DNA of 64,000 nucleotides. It comes from Jacaranda mimosifolia (Eukaryota > Streptophyta > Magnoliopsida > Lamiales > Bignoniaceae). The notes under the pieces were generated by a model. The model made no database searches. It was given only the letters and a program-made list of their open reading frames with translations, and had not been told where the DNA came from. The position numbers and the translations under genes are program-made. The DNA lies in the NCBI GenBank assembly GCA_018894105.1, contig CM032129.1, positions 33,001,468-33,065,467 of the forward strand, written 5' to 3'. Below, in pieces: positions 49,609-60,768 of this stretch (its first letter is position 1; each line of letters opens with the position of its first letter).

Positions 49609-50080
49609 TAATGGGATGGCACCAGCGGGGAATGGGGTGGGGACTGGGGAGTTACTCCCCCGGCTCTGTCCCCGTCCCCGGGAAATTTTACGCCATGTCC
49701 CCATTTTTCAATTCTCTATGGAAATCTATGAAATTTTCAAAATAGCAAGTATTATCAATTTATTTTAAATTTATAATTAAAAATTAAGAATAAAAATTAT
49801 ATATTTTTTATTATTTATATTTTATTATTTATTGATTCTTATAATTTAGATTAAATTATTAAAATAATAAAAAATATTACATATATATAAATATAATTAA
49901 GGGCATTATATTTATTTGACGAGGACGGGGATCCCTCGTGTGGCAGGGAGTATAATCCCCATTCCATTCCCCGAATTAGGCTTGGGGATATTTGCATCCC
50001 CATCCTCATCCCCACATAAAAAAGTTCCTCGAATTCGGGGATCCCTAAAGTTGGGAATTATTTTACCATCCTTATATATT
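49609..50080. mobile_element. Insertion with GC-rich ends in the WAKL-2 promoter
   Basis: Paralogue homology to WAKL-3 stops abruptly at about 49608. Beyond this are GGGGAATGGGGTGGGGAC-type and CCCCCGGCTCTGTCCCCG-type stretches, an AT-rich core (49740-49910) and a second GC-rich end (GACGGGGATCCCTCG; CCCCATCCTCATCCCC; GAATTCGGGGATCCC). The arrangement, with GC-rich inverted ends around an AT core, resembles a foldback DNA element of plants, but exact termini are not certain. Confidence 0.5.
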
Positions 50081-50892
50081 TTAGAATTAATTATTTGGAC
50101 CCCCTGAGATTTGGCTTGTTTACAACAAGGTCCAAAATTATCAAGAAATTACAAAAATCCTCCTGGAGCTAACGGAAGACCGTTAAGTTGGAGGATTTTA
50201 GTGAAATATCTATTTTACCCTTGTCAAAAAAAAAAAAGAGTTGATGACATTTTCTTGCTCCCTATTCTATTATAAGGATAAAATATTATCGTTCGATTCA
50301 AATTATTATTCTCAAGTTTTCTTTATCAGTTCAACATTTCTTGATTTACATGCACATATACTCTTACTAAATCAATTAACTGCTCGAAATTTGTTAATGT
50401 AACTTGAGAGCTGAGAGTTGGGATTGGTTTCACTCTAATAAACATGTTTAGCATTTAATTTACTCCATGGTCCGTTCTTGACCATGGAACTAAAATTAAT
50501 TCCGAAAACGAAATATCTGAATTTCACAATAATTTCAATATATGATACGTGGTTGGAACCAGAAATGGCAAATAAAAAATAAATGTTGAGGATCCAATTT
50601 GGGGATGAATGACAAGGACCCCATAACCAGCTCAGCCAGAACTTCCAAGACCATATCTTAATGCAACGATTATATTGGTGAGATTAAGACAAGTTAGCAG
50701 AGAATCACCATTGTTTTTCGTGTTTCCTTTTCAGATGTACCCCATACAATTAATTATTCCTGTTACCCTGTACATATGTCATTGTTAATTTAATTACTCC
50801 CCAAGCTTGGCCCAGCGTGCTGTGCCATTAGTCAACTGAATACAGACTGCTTCCAAGGTACCTGATAAGAACAACGTTTCCATCACTCTATC
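50081..50892. other. Intergenic DNA upstream of WAKL-2
   Basis: Begins with a stretch of the GGACCCCCTGAGATTTGGC kind seen at ends of dispersed plant repeats. No gene seen. Confidence 0.35.
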
Positions 50893-51055
50893 CAACAGGC
50901 TCAAGTTTTGCTTCGTACAAATTGTTTCGAGTGCCACATATTCTATATATACTAACAATTTTGATATATTCAGTGCATGTGTTAAAATTTTTACAGCTAA
51001 AAATAAATAAAAGTACTTACATTTTATTTGATATTGGTAGTTTAATAATTTTAAT
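50893..51055 (-). promoter_or_regulatory. Orphan WAKL promoter and 5' leader relic
   Basis: Read on the minus strand this matches the 5' flank of WAKL-3 (about 54963-55125): AACTACCAAT, a TATTTTTA-type block, GTGTTAAAATT, the TATATATA box (50944-50951 here, 55067-55074 there), TATGTGGCACTC, then CAAA...TTGTAC and GCATAACTTGAG-type sequence. The coding part that should follow is absent. A second copy of just the leader part sits next to WAKL-2 at 49557-49608. Confidence 0.8.
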
Positions 51056-51585
51056 GGGTTTGTTTGTTTATGAATTGGAGCACTAAAATATTTTTGCAAA
51101 ATAGTTTTTGGAAAGTGAGATTGGGGAATGTGATGGTTGTTTGCTTGTGTTTTTGATGGTGATGGAAAATGAATTGGGAGAAATTTGTTTGTTTGTTTGT
51201 GTTTTGGGAGGGGACAAAATGTTGCATCAATAACTTTTTTGTTTGTTTGATAGGGTGAAATTGATGTTTTAAAATTATTTATATATTTGTATATATAGAT
51301 TGGGAAGGGGGGATAAAAAATGAGAGGTTAGATATCGGGAAATGGGTGAATTGCATTTTACCCCCCTGTGTTAGTCATAAATTGCAAAAAAGGCCCATAT
51401 GAAAAAATAATAGGCAATGCACCTCCTTGTGATTTTAAAAAATAGGCACACCGCTTCCTTTTGTGATTTGATGCAATTTAACCATAATTTTAATGTATAA
51501 AGACTATACTACCCCTAATTCCTTCATATATTATCAATTTTATTTATTTATTCTTTTTAAATATATTTTTATATATCTTTTTCAT

Positions 51586-52250
51586 CTCCTTCATACCAAT
51601 TTTTTTATTTTTAAATTTAAAAACCATTTTTAATTTTTTTGTTTATTCATCTTTCTAATTTATTCTTTTATTTATTTATATATATTATATATACAAATAT
51701 AAATATATAATATATAATATAATAAACATAATATAATATATAATATAATACATTATAAATACATAAATATTTATGTATATATTTATACATAATATATATT
51801 ACTAAATAGATATTTTTATTATATTTTGTATAATAAACCCCACCCCCACCCCCATCTTAAAATTTAAATAACTTTTGTTTATATCTTTTCTCTTTCTAAT
51901 TATTTATTTCAAATTAAATATTATATATATTTATGAAAATATAGATTATATTTATATAAATATATTTTTATCTCCTTCATACCAATTTTTTTATTTTTAA
52001 CTCTAAAAACTGTTTTTAATTTTTTGATTATTCATCTTTTTAATTTATTCTTTTTTTATTTATATATATTATATACAAATATAAATATATAATATATAAT
52101 ATAAAACATAATATATATAATACATTATAAATACATAAATATTTATGTATATATTTATACATACTATATATTACTAAATAAATATTTTATATCATATTTT
52201 ATATTATATTTTATATAATAATATTTTATAAAATTTAAATAACTTTTGTT
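51586..52250. repeat. Tandem duplication in family C, period 386 bp
   Basis: The block starting CTCCTTCATACCAAT at 51586 recurs at 51972 and runs on through the TTATTCATCTTT, ATACATTATAAATACATAAA and AAATTTAAATAACTTTTG stretches in both copies. Confidence 0.85.
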
Positions 52251-52409
52251 TATATATTTTTTATAAGATGTTTATATTTTTATATTTATTACCATATATA
52301 TGATAATATATATAATAATATATACGTTATAATACATATATGATAAGATATATAATAACATATAGTATATATATGATAATATATATAATTATTTAATATT
52401 TAATAATCT

Positions 52410-52710
52410 ACCCCCAACCCACCCCCCATCCCCCCTTCCCCCCTCCCCAAACCTGACGGCTGCCATGGCAGCCCGTAAGGTCTGGCCAGAATCAGGCCAG
52501 CGGCCGGATCTGGGCAGATTCAGATCCGGCCACTGGCCACATTTTTCAAATTTTTTATTTTTATTTTTTTTATTTTATATATATATATATATGCAGGCGG
52601 CCATGGCAGCATCCATGGCCGCCTGGCTGCTGCTGGAATGAGGCGGCCGCCATGGCCGCTTTCGCTGGCAGCCATGGCTGCCGCTGGTGTGGTGGGGGAG
52701 GGTTGGGTGG
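52410..52710. repeat. GC-rich island with GCCATGGC palindromes inside family C
   Basis: Surrounded by AT-rich DNA. Contains repeated CCATGGC, GCGGCCATGG, GGCCGCC and CTGGCCA/TGGCCAG motifs in both orientations, flanked by a C-rich tract on the left (52411-52455) and a G-rich tract on the right (52690-52728). No frame of gene-like length. It can form many alternative hairpins. Confidence 0.8.
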
Positions 52711-53357
52711 GTTGTCGGGGTGGGTAGTGGGTTATATATATATAAATATATATAATATATATTTATATATAAATATGTATATGTAGGTATATATATGTAG
52801 GTATATTTTTATATTATATATATATATTTTTTAAATAGAAGTAATCTGAACCGTTAATTTTTTTTAATAAATTCAACGGTTGATTTTAAGGGGCAAAATT
52901 GACATTTCATCACCAAAAACCCTAGAACCAACCTCACTTGCCGAGCGTGATTTGCACCGCCAGTCAGAGGGGGGTAATTTGCTATTTTTTTAAAAACATA
53001 GGGGGTACATTGCCTATTATTTTTTCATAAGAGAGTTTTTTGCTCTTTTTCATTATCACATGGGGGTAAAATCTAATTTACCCATCGGGAAATGGGTGGA
53101 TAATGAATTGGGAAGGTATTTTGAGACTTTTTGAGTATATTTTGGATGGTAAAATTAGAGAATATGATGAATTGTTTATTTGTGCTTTGAGAATTCCAAT
53201 TTACAAATAAACAAGCCCAATATGTTTATACGATTTTTTACATAAATAATAATGACAAATATATGATAAAATTATAAATGTGGATTATAAACTGATGATT
53301 CTAGATGGTAGTTATGGATTTTGAGGAGAAAAAAAAAAAATAGAGACAATTTAGGTA

Positions 53358-54863
53358 CATTACTCAAAAATACAAAAAAATAATAATATAAATTTCGAAT
53401 CTTAGAGGCTTGTTGTAATTATATATTGCATAAATCCCTAGCTAGTCAAGGCGTGTTAAGTCATATCGGGAAAAAAGTAAGCAATGCTGCGTTTGTCTGT
53501 TTGCGAAATCAGGAAATTTCCCCCTTGGAATAATTAGTTATGGGTAGCTTAAGGCTTAAGCAAAATTGACTTGTTGGTCTCTGGGGAAAAGCAAACATAG
53601 AATAAAAAGAAAAAGTGACCAATGCGGCGGTTTGGTCGATGCTGGGTGCGTACCCAGTGGGTACGCACCTCACTGTGCACGCACACACACACACATGTAT
53701 ATACGCACCCAGCATCAACCAAACCCAATGCGGCAATGCCTGGTCTAGATCTTATGTTTGACAAATGACAGGTCAACAAAATTCCCTCTTGGAATAATTA
53801 ATCACAGGTAGCTAAAACAAAACTGAACTGTTGGAAGTCTTGGGGAAAAGAAAAACAAATATTAAAAAATGGATAAATGACACTTTACCCTCAAATTTAT
53901 TGGTTTTGCCAAATTACCTCCTGAAAATAAATTAAAATACTTCATCCTCTCAACTTAAGGTCATAAGAGCACTTTGTCCCCCAAGTGAATTTTCAGGCAA
54001 CTTAATGCAGTCAAAAAATTTTCATGTGTCTTGCAGGCAAATTTGAAGTTCTTCCTTTCCCTTGCCTTTTCAGTCATTTTCTACTTTTCAATTAACTATA
54101 TACACATGCTTATATATACACACACACACACACACACACTTAGCTTAAATCTACTCAGTACTAAGCTTTGAGATAAATTGTTAAAGATATTTCCAATGAT
54201 TAGGCAATATATAAAATAAAAAGGGTGTTTTATATAGATCATGAAATAATCTTCATAATCATTTTACCCATTTTTTTCCCCCTATTTAGCGAGAAGAAGT
54301 AGAAATGACAAGAATATTTTTTGCAAGACACGCAAAATTTTTTTGGCCACATAATTTGCCTGAAAATTTAATTGGAGGGCAAAGTGCTTCGATGATCTTT
54401 AAGTTGAGAGGATGAAGTGTTTTTAATTTGTTTTGAGAAGGTAATTTGCCAAAACCAATAAATTTGGGGGTAAAGTGCCATTTATTCATTTCTTCATATT
54501 TGTTTTTTTTCCCCAAGACTACTAACAGTTCAGTTTTTTTTTTCTTTGGCCACCCTTGATTAGTTATTACAAGATGGAATTTTGTTAGCTTGTCAAAAAT
54601 CGGAACTAGGCATTGGTTACGTTTTCTTTCACCATAATTACCAAAGACCAACAAGTCAATTTTGCTTATGATTAGCTCCCACAATTAATCATTCCAAGGG
54701 GGAAATTTCCTGTTTTCACAAACATACAACTCCGGCATTGCTTACTCTTTTCCAGAATTGACTTAACATGCTTTTAACTAGTTAGGGATTTATGCAATAT
54801 ATAATTACAACAAGCTTTTGAGATTCAAAATTCATATTATTTTTGTGAATTTTTGAATGATGT
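53358..54863. repeat. 1.5-kb imperfect inverted repeat upstream of WAKL-3
   Basis: The left arm, from TTACTCAAAAATAC through CTTGTTGTAATTATATATTG and on to the AAATGACACTTTACCC block (about 53872-54040), reappears reverse complemented on the right (about 54290-54863), ending TATATAATTACAACAAGC and GTGAATTTTTGAATG. The arms include smaller nested inverted repeats (GGTAATTTGCC-type). The left arm has an extra 97-bp MITE. The centre lies near 54110-54180. Related single-arm copies occur at 60995-62650. No coding content. Confidence 0.85.
53629..53725. mobile_element. 97-bp Mutator-type foldback MITE, perfect 9-bp target duplication
   Basis: The left end is GGTTTGGTCGATGCTGGGTG and the right end reverse complement is GGTTTGGTTGATGCTGGGTG, 19 of 20 bases identical. 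CAATGCGGC flanks both sides exactly (53620-53628 and 53726-53734). A 9-bp duplication is typical of Mutator-like elements. The interior holds a second palindrome around GTGCGTACCCA/TGGGTACGCAC and a (CA)n run. Confidence 0.92.
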
Positions 54864-55066
54864 GCTTAAAATGTTCTCTCTTTCTCTCTGTCTCTCTCTA
54901 GCTAAAATCCATAAACTATATAATTTTATCATTATTATTTATATAAAAATTCGTACAAATATATTTAAATTATTGAACTACCAATGTCGTATAACATAAG
55001 TATTTTTATTTCTATTTTACTATAAAAATTTATCATATGCGTTGAATGTGTTAAAATTGCTAATAG

Positions 55067-55074
55067 TATATATA
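55067..55074 (+). promoter_or_regulatory. TATA box of WAKL-3
   Basis: TATATATA lies 76 bp upstream of the ATG, followed by a conserved leader (TATGTGGCACTCCAAACAAC) shared with the orphan promoter at 50893-51055. Confidence 0.65.
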
Positions 55075-55149
55075 CAGAACCTATGTGGCACTCCAAACAA
55101 CTTGTACAAAGCATAACTTGAGCTAAAATAGACTATAGAGAGCAAGAAA

Positions 55150-57409
55150 ATGTCATCAACCCATGATTTTTTGCTTGCAGCTTTTCTCATCTCAATAGCA
55201 CTCTTCCATTTCCAGAAAGCAGCTGCAGAAGCATCCATGGCGCCGGCAATGGCATCAGATGATGATCGTTGCCAAAGGAAATGTGGCAAAATCGAAATTC
55301 CTTATCCATTTGGAGTGAAAAGGGGATGCTACCTCGATCAAACATTTGAAGTCGGATGCAACGAGTCAACTGGTTCTGTCTCGCTAGCTTGGCTAAACTG
55401 GGAGGTAGACCGCATCTCTATCCCAACTCACACTCTGCGACATAAGAATTTTGGCGTTGTAGCTATTCCATTCAACAAATCAGGAGAAAGCCCGTACGGA
55501 CATGGTGCGTTCTTAAAGAATATAACATATCATTACAGTATATCCCACACCCAGAATAAGTTGGTTGCAATGGGATGTGACTTTTATGCCTACCTTATTG
55601 TTGATGAAACAAAAGAGTTCCTCGGAGGGTGTGCGGCTTTCTGCAACCGCACGGACATAGTCCCTTTGCCTTCTTCACCCTGTTCGGGCCTAGATTGCTG
55701 CGAAATAGATTTACCAAAAGATTTGACAGATTTGACAGTGGGGATTGAGACAATGAATACATTGAAAAAGTCTTGGGCAGATCAATGTGTTTGTTTTGCT
55801 TTTGTCGACAAGGAGTTCCTTCGCCTCAATGAGATGAAATTCTGTGCGTGCAATCGAAGTTATGATGTCCCGATGATACATGAATGGGCAGTTGGGAATA
55901 CAAGCTGTAATAAAGCAAGGGGAAAAGTGGACTATGTGTGTGGCAAGAATACTAAGTGCATTGACTATACTCCTGGTAAGGGGTACAGATGCAAATGCAG
56001 CAATGGTTACAAAGGGAACCCCTACTTACCCGACGGATGCCAAGGTAACAATTTTCATTAATTATTTCTACAAGAGTTGAAGAGTTAACTTAGTACTGTC
56101 TCACGTTGCATTGAATTCTACAGACATTGATGAGTGTGCAAACCCGAAATACAATTGTCCGAAGGACAGCCGTTGCTTTAATACTGCAGGCAGTTACTTA
56201 TGTTTGCCTTATCATAGAAATATGTTAGCATTGCTCATTCCCTTAGGTAAGTCCTTCTCATCTGCTCGTCGTTTCATCTTTTGAAAGACTTAATATTCTC
56301 TGAAAATTCAGCTAACTCTAGTAGTTGCATGGATAGGAACTGGGCTTGCCGTTGGTCTTTTAATTTTAGTTGCTATTGGTATCTGGACCTGGCGGAAGAT
56401 TAAAAAGATAAGGGAAAGGAAAATGAAGCAGAAATTTTTCAAGAGGAATGGTGGTTTGCTACTAGAACAGCAGATCTCTTCAAGTGGGGGAAGGGTACTA
56501 CTTGAATTGATACATTTTGTGATTGAGGAATTGGAGAAGGCCACAGATACGTTTAGTGAAAGTCGGATTCTTGGCAGAGGAGGGCTTGGTACTGTGTACA
56601 AGGGAATGCTATCAGACGGAAGAATAGTGGCGGTAAAGAAGGCTAACATAATTGATGATAGTAAAGTCGGTCAGTTTATAAACGAGGTTTTTATTCTTTC
56701 ACAGATAAATCATAGGCACATTGTCAAATTATTAGGTTGCTGTTTAGAGACTGAGGTTCCATTGCTCGTATATGAATATATATCTAATGAGACCCTCTCT
56801 CAACATCTTCACGATGAGCCCAATATCTCCACAATTTCTTGGGGGAATCGTTTGCATATTGCTGCAGAAGTTGCTGAAGCACTGGCTTACTTGCACTCTT
56901 GTGCCTCAACAGCCATATTTCACAGAGATATAAAGTCGAGCAACATATTGTTAGATGAGAATTTTAAGGCTGTCGTATCGGATTTTGGACTCTCAAGGTC
57001 AGTATCCATTGATAAAACTCATTTAACAACATTGGTTGGAGGCACATTTGGTTACTTGGATCCTGAGTACTTTCGATCAGGACGACTAAATGACAAGAGT
57101 GATGTTTATGCATTTGGTGTTGTTCTTGCTGAGCTCCTTACAGGACAAAAGGCTGTCTCTATCAATGAGGATAGAGGGCTGGCATTTCGCTTTAGATTAG
57201 CAATAAAGGAGCATTCTTTATTTGAAATTTTGGAGGAAGCAGTTGCATATGAAGGTCAGGAGGAGGAGATTATTGCAGTTGCTAAGCTTGCCAAGAGATG
57301 TCTAAAAATAAATGCCCATAAGAGACCGAGTATGAAAGAAGTGGCAGCAGAACTGGAACAACTGAGAAAGACAAAAGATCGGGGGAACTTGCCACAGCCA
57401 CGGCATTGA
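55150..57409 (+). CDS. WAKL-3: wall-associated receptor kinase-like, subgroup B, intact
   Basis: Exons 55150-56044, 56124-56246 and 56337-57409 join in frame to 696 aa, with the same three-exon layout as its neighbours. A signal peptide of about 27 residues leads to a CQRKCGKIEIPYPFG-type galacturonan-binding region. Compared with subgroup A there is a short extra stretch (EASMAPAMASDDD) after the signal peptide. The EGF exon starts DIDEC and has one codon fewer than in the other members. The membrane segment opens exon 3. Kinase motifs [38 protein letters not shown] and [10 protein letters not shown] are intact. WAKL-2 is its near twin on the opposite strand 5.6 kb away, so this gene is the surviving member of the subgroup B pair. 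A role as a wall-linked receptor is expected from the family; the ligand is unknown. Confidence 0.95.
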
Positions 57410-58540
57410 TGCGGAAGCAGAGGATGATCAAACTATGTCCAATATGAAGTACTCTGGAGACATTTAACAGTAGGAATCCATTGTTTGTCGGTCTCTTCCT
57501 ATTAACAAAGGGGTTCCAATTGTTCATCCTCTTAGAATTTGGGATGATGTGTTTTTTTTTCCTTTTAATTTGTTTGGGGATTTTAGGACAAATTTAGTTG
57601 GAAAATTTGGATACATATTGTAAGGAGAAGTCGTGTGATGAGAGAGTAATTTTGAAGATTGTTGATTTGAAATTTTAGTGGAAAAATATGGGCTTATTAT
57701 GTTGTACTGACATTTCTTGAAACTAAAAAAACATTTTATCATGACCTAATATCTTAGCATAGTATATTTTCACATTCAAATGTTCAATTAACTATTGTGT
57801 TTTCAAAGTATTTGAGAGCGAATTAACTCGCTTTATTTGGCGTTCTGCCATAACACAAGCTCGTTAGTTGATTTTTCAACATCATATATATTAAGGGCAT
57901 GTTTGTATTGTTGGATGGGGCTTGATAGATTATATCAAACTCCATCAAGTGATTGGTTTTAATGAATCAAATGAAGGATAGATTATGAGCTTGATCTAAC
58001 ATTCATGTAATTATGACAAATAATCCTCCATATTGAGCCCAAATTACGCAATCCATACAAATGTTCGGGAAAATGGCATAAAACTATGATTCAAAAATGT
58101 ATAATCCTAGTCATGAAACGCAATATTCTTTTATGTTCAATAGTGTACTCTTATAGAACCATTATGATTTTATTAGTTTTATCCATATATCCAAACGGGC
58201 CAACAGAGAAAAAAACACAGTACCAACTAGCCAGTTGTGGCCGGTAGCCTTAGATTATCACTTTATATATCCTACGACTTGTATTATATTTTCCTTGTCC
58301 TTTCACACAACAAAATGTGATTCAATAACTGCAGAAGCTTCAAGGAACTGGAGGCCATGAGATGTCTACTTCATTGATGAATGATGATGAATATTCAATC
58401 AAATTTGTTCAAAACCACACGTTTCAATATTATTATGCACTTTAGTCAAAGAAGTACGCTATAATTGATTGCCCCTGCTGAATTTGCTTCACCTCCCTGT
58501 CCAAATACGCATTCTGCAGGAAAAGGCCTGTTGAAAATCT
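57410..58540. other. Intergenic DNA between WAKL-3 and WAKL-4
   Basis: The first 130 bases are a 3' flank shared with WAKL-2 and include the unoccupied A3 insertion site (about 57532). The last 80 bases are shared with WAKL-1 upstream DNA. Between them is AT-rich DNA with no gene. Confidence 0.5.
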
Positions 58541-60768
58541 ATGCAGAGCCCAAAGATTTTGTTTGCTTTTCTCATCTGTAGCAGCATCTCAATATTGTTC
58601 CAATGGCGAAAAGCAGAAGCATTGGGTGATAATTGCCAAAGAAAATGTGGAGAAGTGGAAATTCCTTATCCATTTGGGATTGACAAAGGATGCTACCTCG
58701 ACGAAACATTCAGAATCATATGTAATGAAGCAGCTGGTTCTGCCACACTAGCTTGGCTAGACTGGGGAATAGACAACATCTCCATCTCAACTCACACTAT
58801 GCGACACACAAATTTCAGCGTTCGTGTTATTCCGTTTAAGGAATCAGGGGAGAGTATCTATGGTCGTTCTATCGTAAGGTCATATATAGACAGTGTATAC
58901 AGTATTTCCCACACCAGAAATAAATATCTTGCAATGGGATGTGACTTCTATGCCTACGTTGTTGATCAAGAAACCAGAGAGTTCCAGGGTGGGTGTGCGT
59001 CTCTCTGCAACCACACCGACATAGTCCCTTTTCCTTCTTCACCTTGTTCTGGCCTCAATTGCTGCGAAATGAGTTTCTTTAGAGATCTAACGAATTTGAC
59101 TATTGGGATTGAGACAATGAATACGGCGACAAAATCTTGGACAGATCAATGCGGTTGTTCCACTTTTGTTGATGAGGATTTTCTTCGTCTTGGTAAGATG
59201 AAATCCTGCGCCTGCAATCAAAGTTATCTTGTCCCAGTGACACATGGCTGGGCAGTTGGGAATACAAATTGTGATAAAGCTAGGGGAAGAGCAGACTATA
59301 TATGTGGTAGGAATACAGAGTGCTTTGATTATACTCCAGGAAAGGGATACAGGTGCAGATGCAGCAATGGTTACCGAGGTAACCCCTATCTACCAGACGG
59401 ATGCCAAGGTAACAAATTTTCTTTATTTCTCAGAAGACTTTGAAGAGTAAAATTAGTACTATAATTAGTCACACGTTGCCATAAATTCTACAGATATCGA
59501 TGAGTGTGCAAACCCGAAAGATAACAACTGTCTAAGGGACAACCGTTGTGTTAATACTGCAGGCAGTTTCCTCTGCTTGCCCAACCATAGAAATATTTTG
59601 GCGTTGCTCCTTCCTTTAGGTAAGTTCTCCTTTGCTCGTTGTTTCATCTTTCCAAAGACTCATTCTTAGCTAACAAATAGTAGTTGCATGAATAGGAATT
59701 GGACTTGCTGTTGGTCTTTTAATTGTAGTTGCTATTGGCATCCGGACTTGGCAAAAGATTAAAAAGATAAGAGAAAGGAAAAAGAAGCAGAAATTTTTCA
59801 AGAGAAATGGTGGTTTACTACTACAACAACAGATCTCTTCAAGTGGGGGAAGGGTATTGCTTGAATTGATACATTTTGTGATTGAGGAATTGGAGAAGGC
59901 CACAGATAAGTTCAATGAAAGTCGCATTCTTGGCAAAGGTGGGCTTGGCACAGTATACAAGGGAATGCTATCAGATGGAAGAATAGTGGCTGTAAAGAAA
60001 GCTAACATAGTTGATGACAGTCAAGTTGGTCAGTTCATAAACGAGGTTTTTATTCTGTCACAGATAAACCATAGACACATAGTCAAATTATTAGGTTGTT
60101 GTTTAGAGACTGAAGTTCCATTGCTTGTTTATGAATACATATCTAATGGCACCCTTTCCCACCATCTTCACGACAAGCCCAATGGTTCCACAATTTCTTG
60201 GGAAAATCGTCTTCGTATTGCTGCAGAAGTTGCTGAAGCACTCTCTTACTTGCACTCTTGTGCTTCAACGGCCATATTTCACAGAGATATAAAGTCGAGC
60301 AACATATTGTTGGATGAGAATTTTAAGGCTGTAGTATCCGACTTTGGACTCTCAAAGTCAATATCCATCGACAGAACTCACTTAACAACATTGGTAGGAG
60401 GCACATTCGGTTACTTGGATCCTCAGTATTTCCGATCTGGAAAACTAAATGACAAGAGTGATGTTTATGCATTTGGTGTTGTTCTTGCTGAGCTCCTTAC
60501 AGGACAAAAGGCTGTCTCTATCAACGATGATACAGGGCTGGCAATTCGCTTCAGATCAGCAATAAAGGATCATTCTTTGTTTGAAATTCTGGAGGACATA
60601 GTCGCATATGAAGGTCATCAGGAGGAAATTGTTGCAGTTGCCAAACTCGCTAAGAGATGTCTGAAAACAAATGCCCGTAAGAGACCAACTATGAAAGAAG
60701 TGGCAGCAGAAGTCGACCAACTGAGAAAGATAAAAAATCAGACAAACTTGCTACAGCTGTTGTATTGA
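58541..60768 (+). CDS. WAKL-4: wall-associated receptor kinase-like, subgroup A, intact frame
   Basis: Exons 58541-59408, 59494-59619 and 59696-60768 join in frame to 688 aa, very close to WAKL-1 throughout. It has the signal peptide, [15 protein letters not shown] region, EGF module ending [19 protein letters not shown] exon, membrane segment and kinase. Motifs [30 protein letters not shown] and SDFGLSKS are intact. One oddity: the conserved DPEY that follows GTFGYL reads DPQY here, since codon 60424-60426 is CAG. That Glu corresponds to the APE-motif residue, which normally forms a salt bridge that stabilises the activation segment, so kinase output may be weaker. Otherwise the gene looks functional. 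Its 3' flank matches that of WAKL-1 up to the point where WAKL-1 joins the HEN1 fragment. Confidence 0.94.

Larger units (their letters stand above)
51343..53084. mobile_element. Family C TIR element inserted in A4, perfect 8-bp target duplication
   Basis: The left end TGGGTGAATTGCATTTTACC and the right end reverse complement TGGGTAAATTAGATTTTACC are inverted repeats. TCGGGAAA occurs at 51335-51342 and 53085-53092, an exact 8-bp target duplication. The repeat can be read as longer because the bases after it, TGGGTG, occur both in the target and at the element end. No transposase. The interior has a 386-bp-spaced tandem duplication, very AT-rich DNA and a GC-rich palindromic island. The 8-bp duplication would fit hAT; if one more base belongs to it, Mutator fits. 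Confidence 0.85.
51056..53218. mobile_element. Family A-related TIR element, copy A4, split by family C
   Basis: The left end GGGTTTGTTTGTTTATGAA and the right end reverse complement GGGCTTGTTTATTTGTAAA are inverted repeats, with AAT directly outside both. Internal blocks such as AATGAATTGGGAGAA, GTTTTGGGAGGGGACAAA and GGGTGAAATTGATG match A2. With the 1.74-kb family C insertion removed, A4 is only about 0.4 kb. Confidence 0.7.

Noticed and set aside
59574..59591. Suspected frameshift in the C-run of WAKL-4 exon 2
   Set aside because: On recounting there are three C residues, the exon is 126 nt as in WAKL-1, and the frame is intact.
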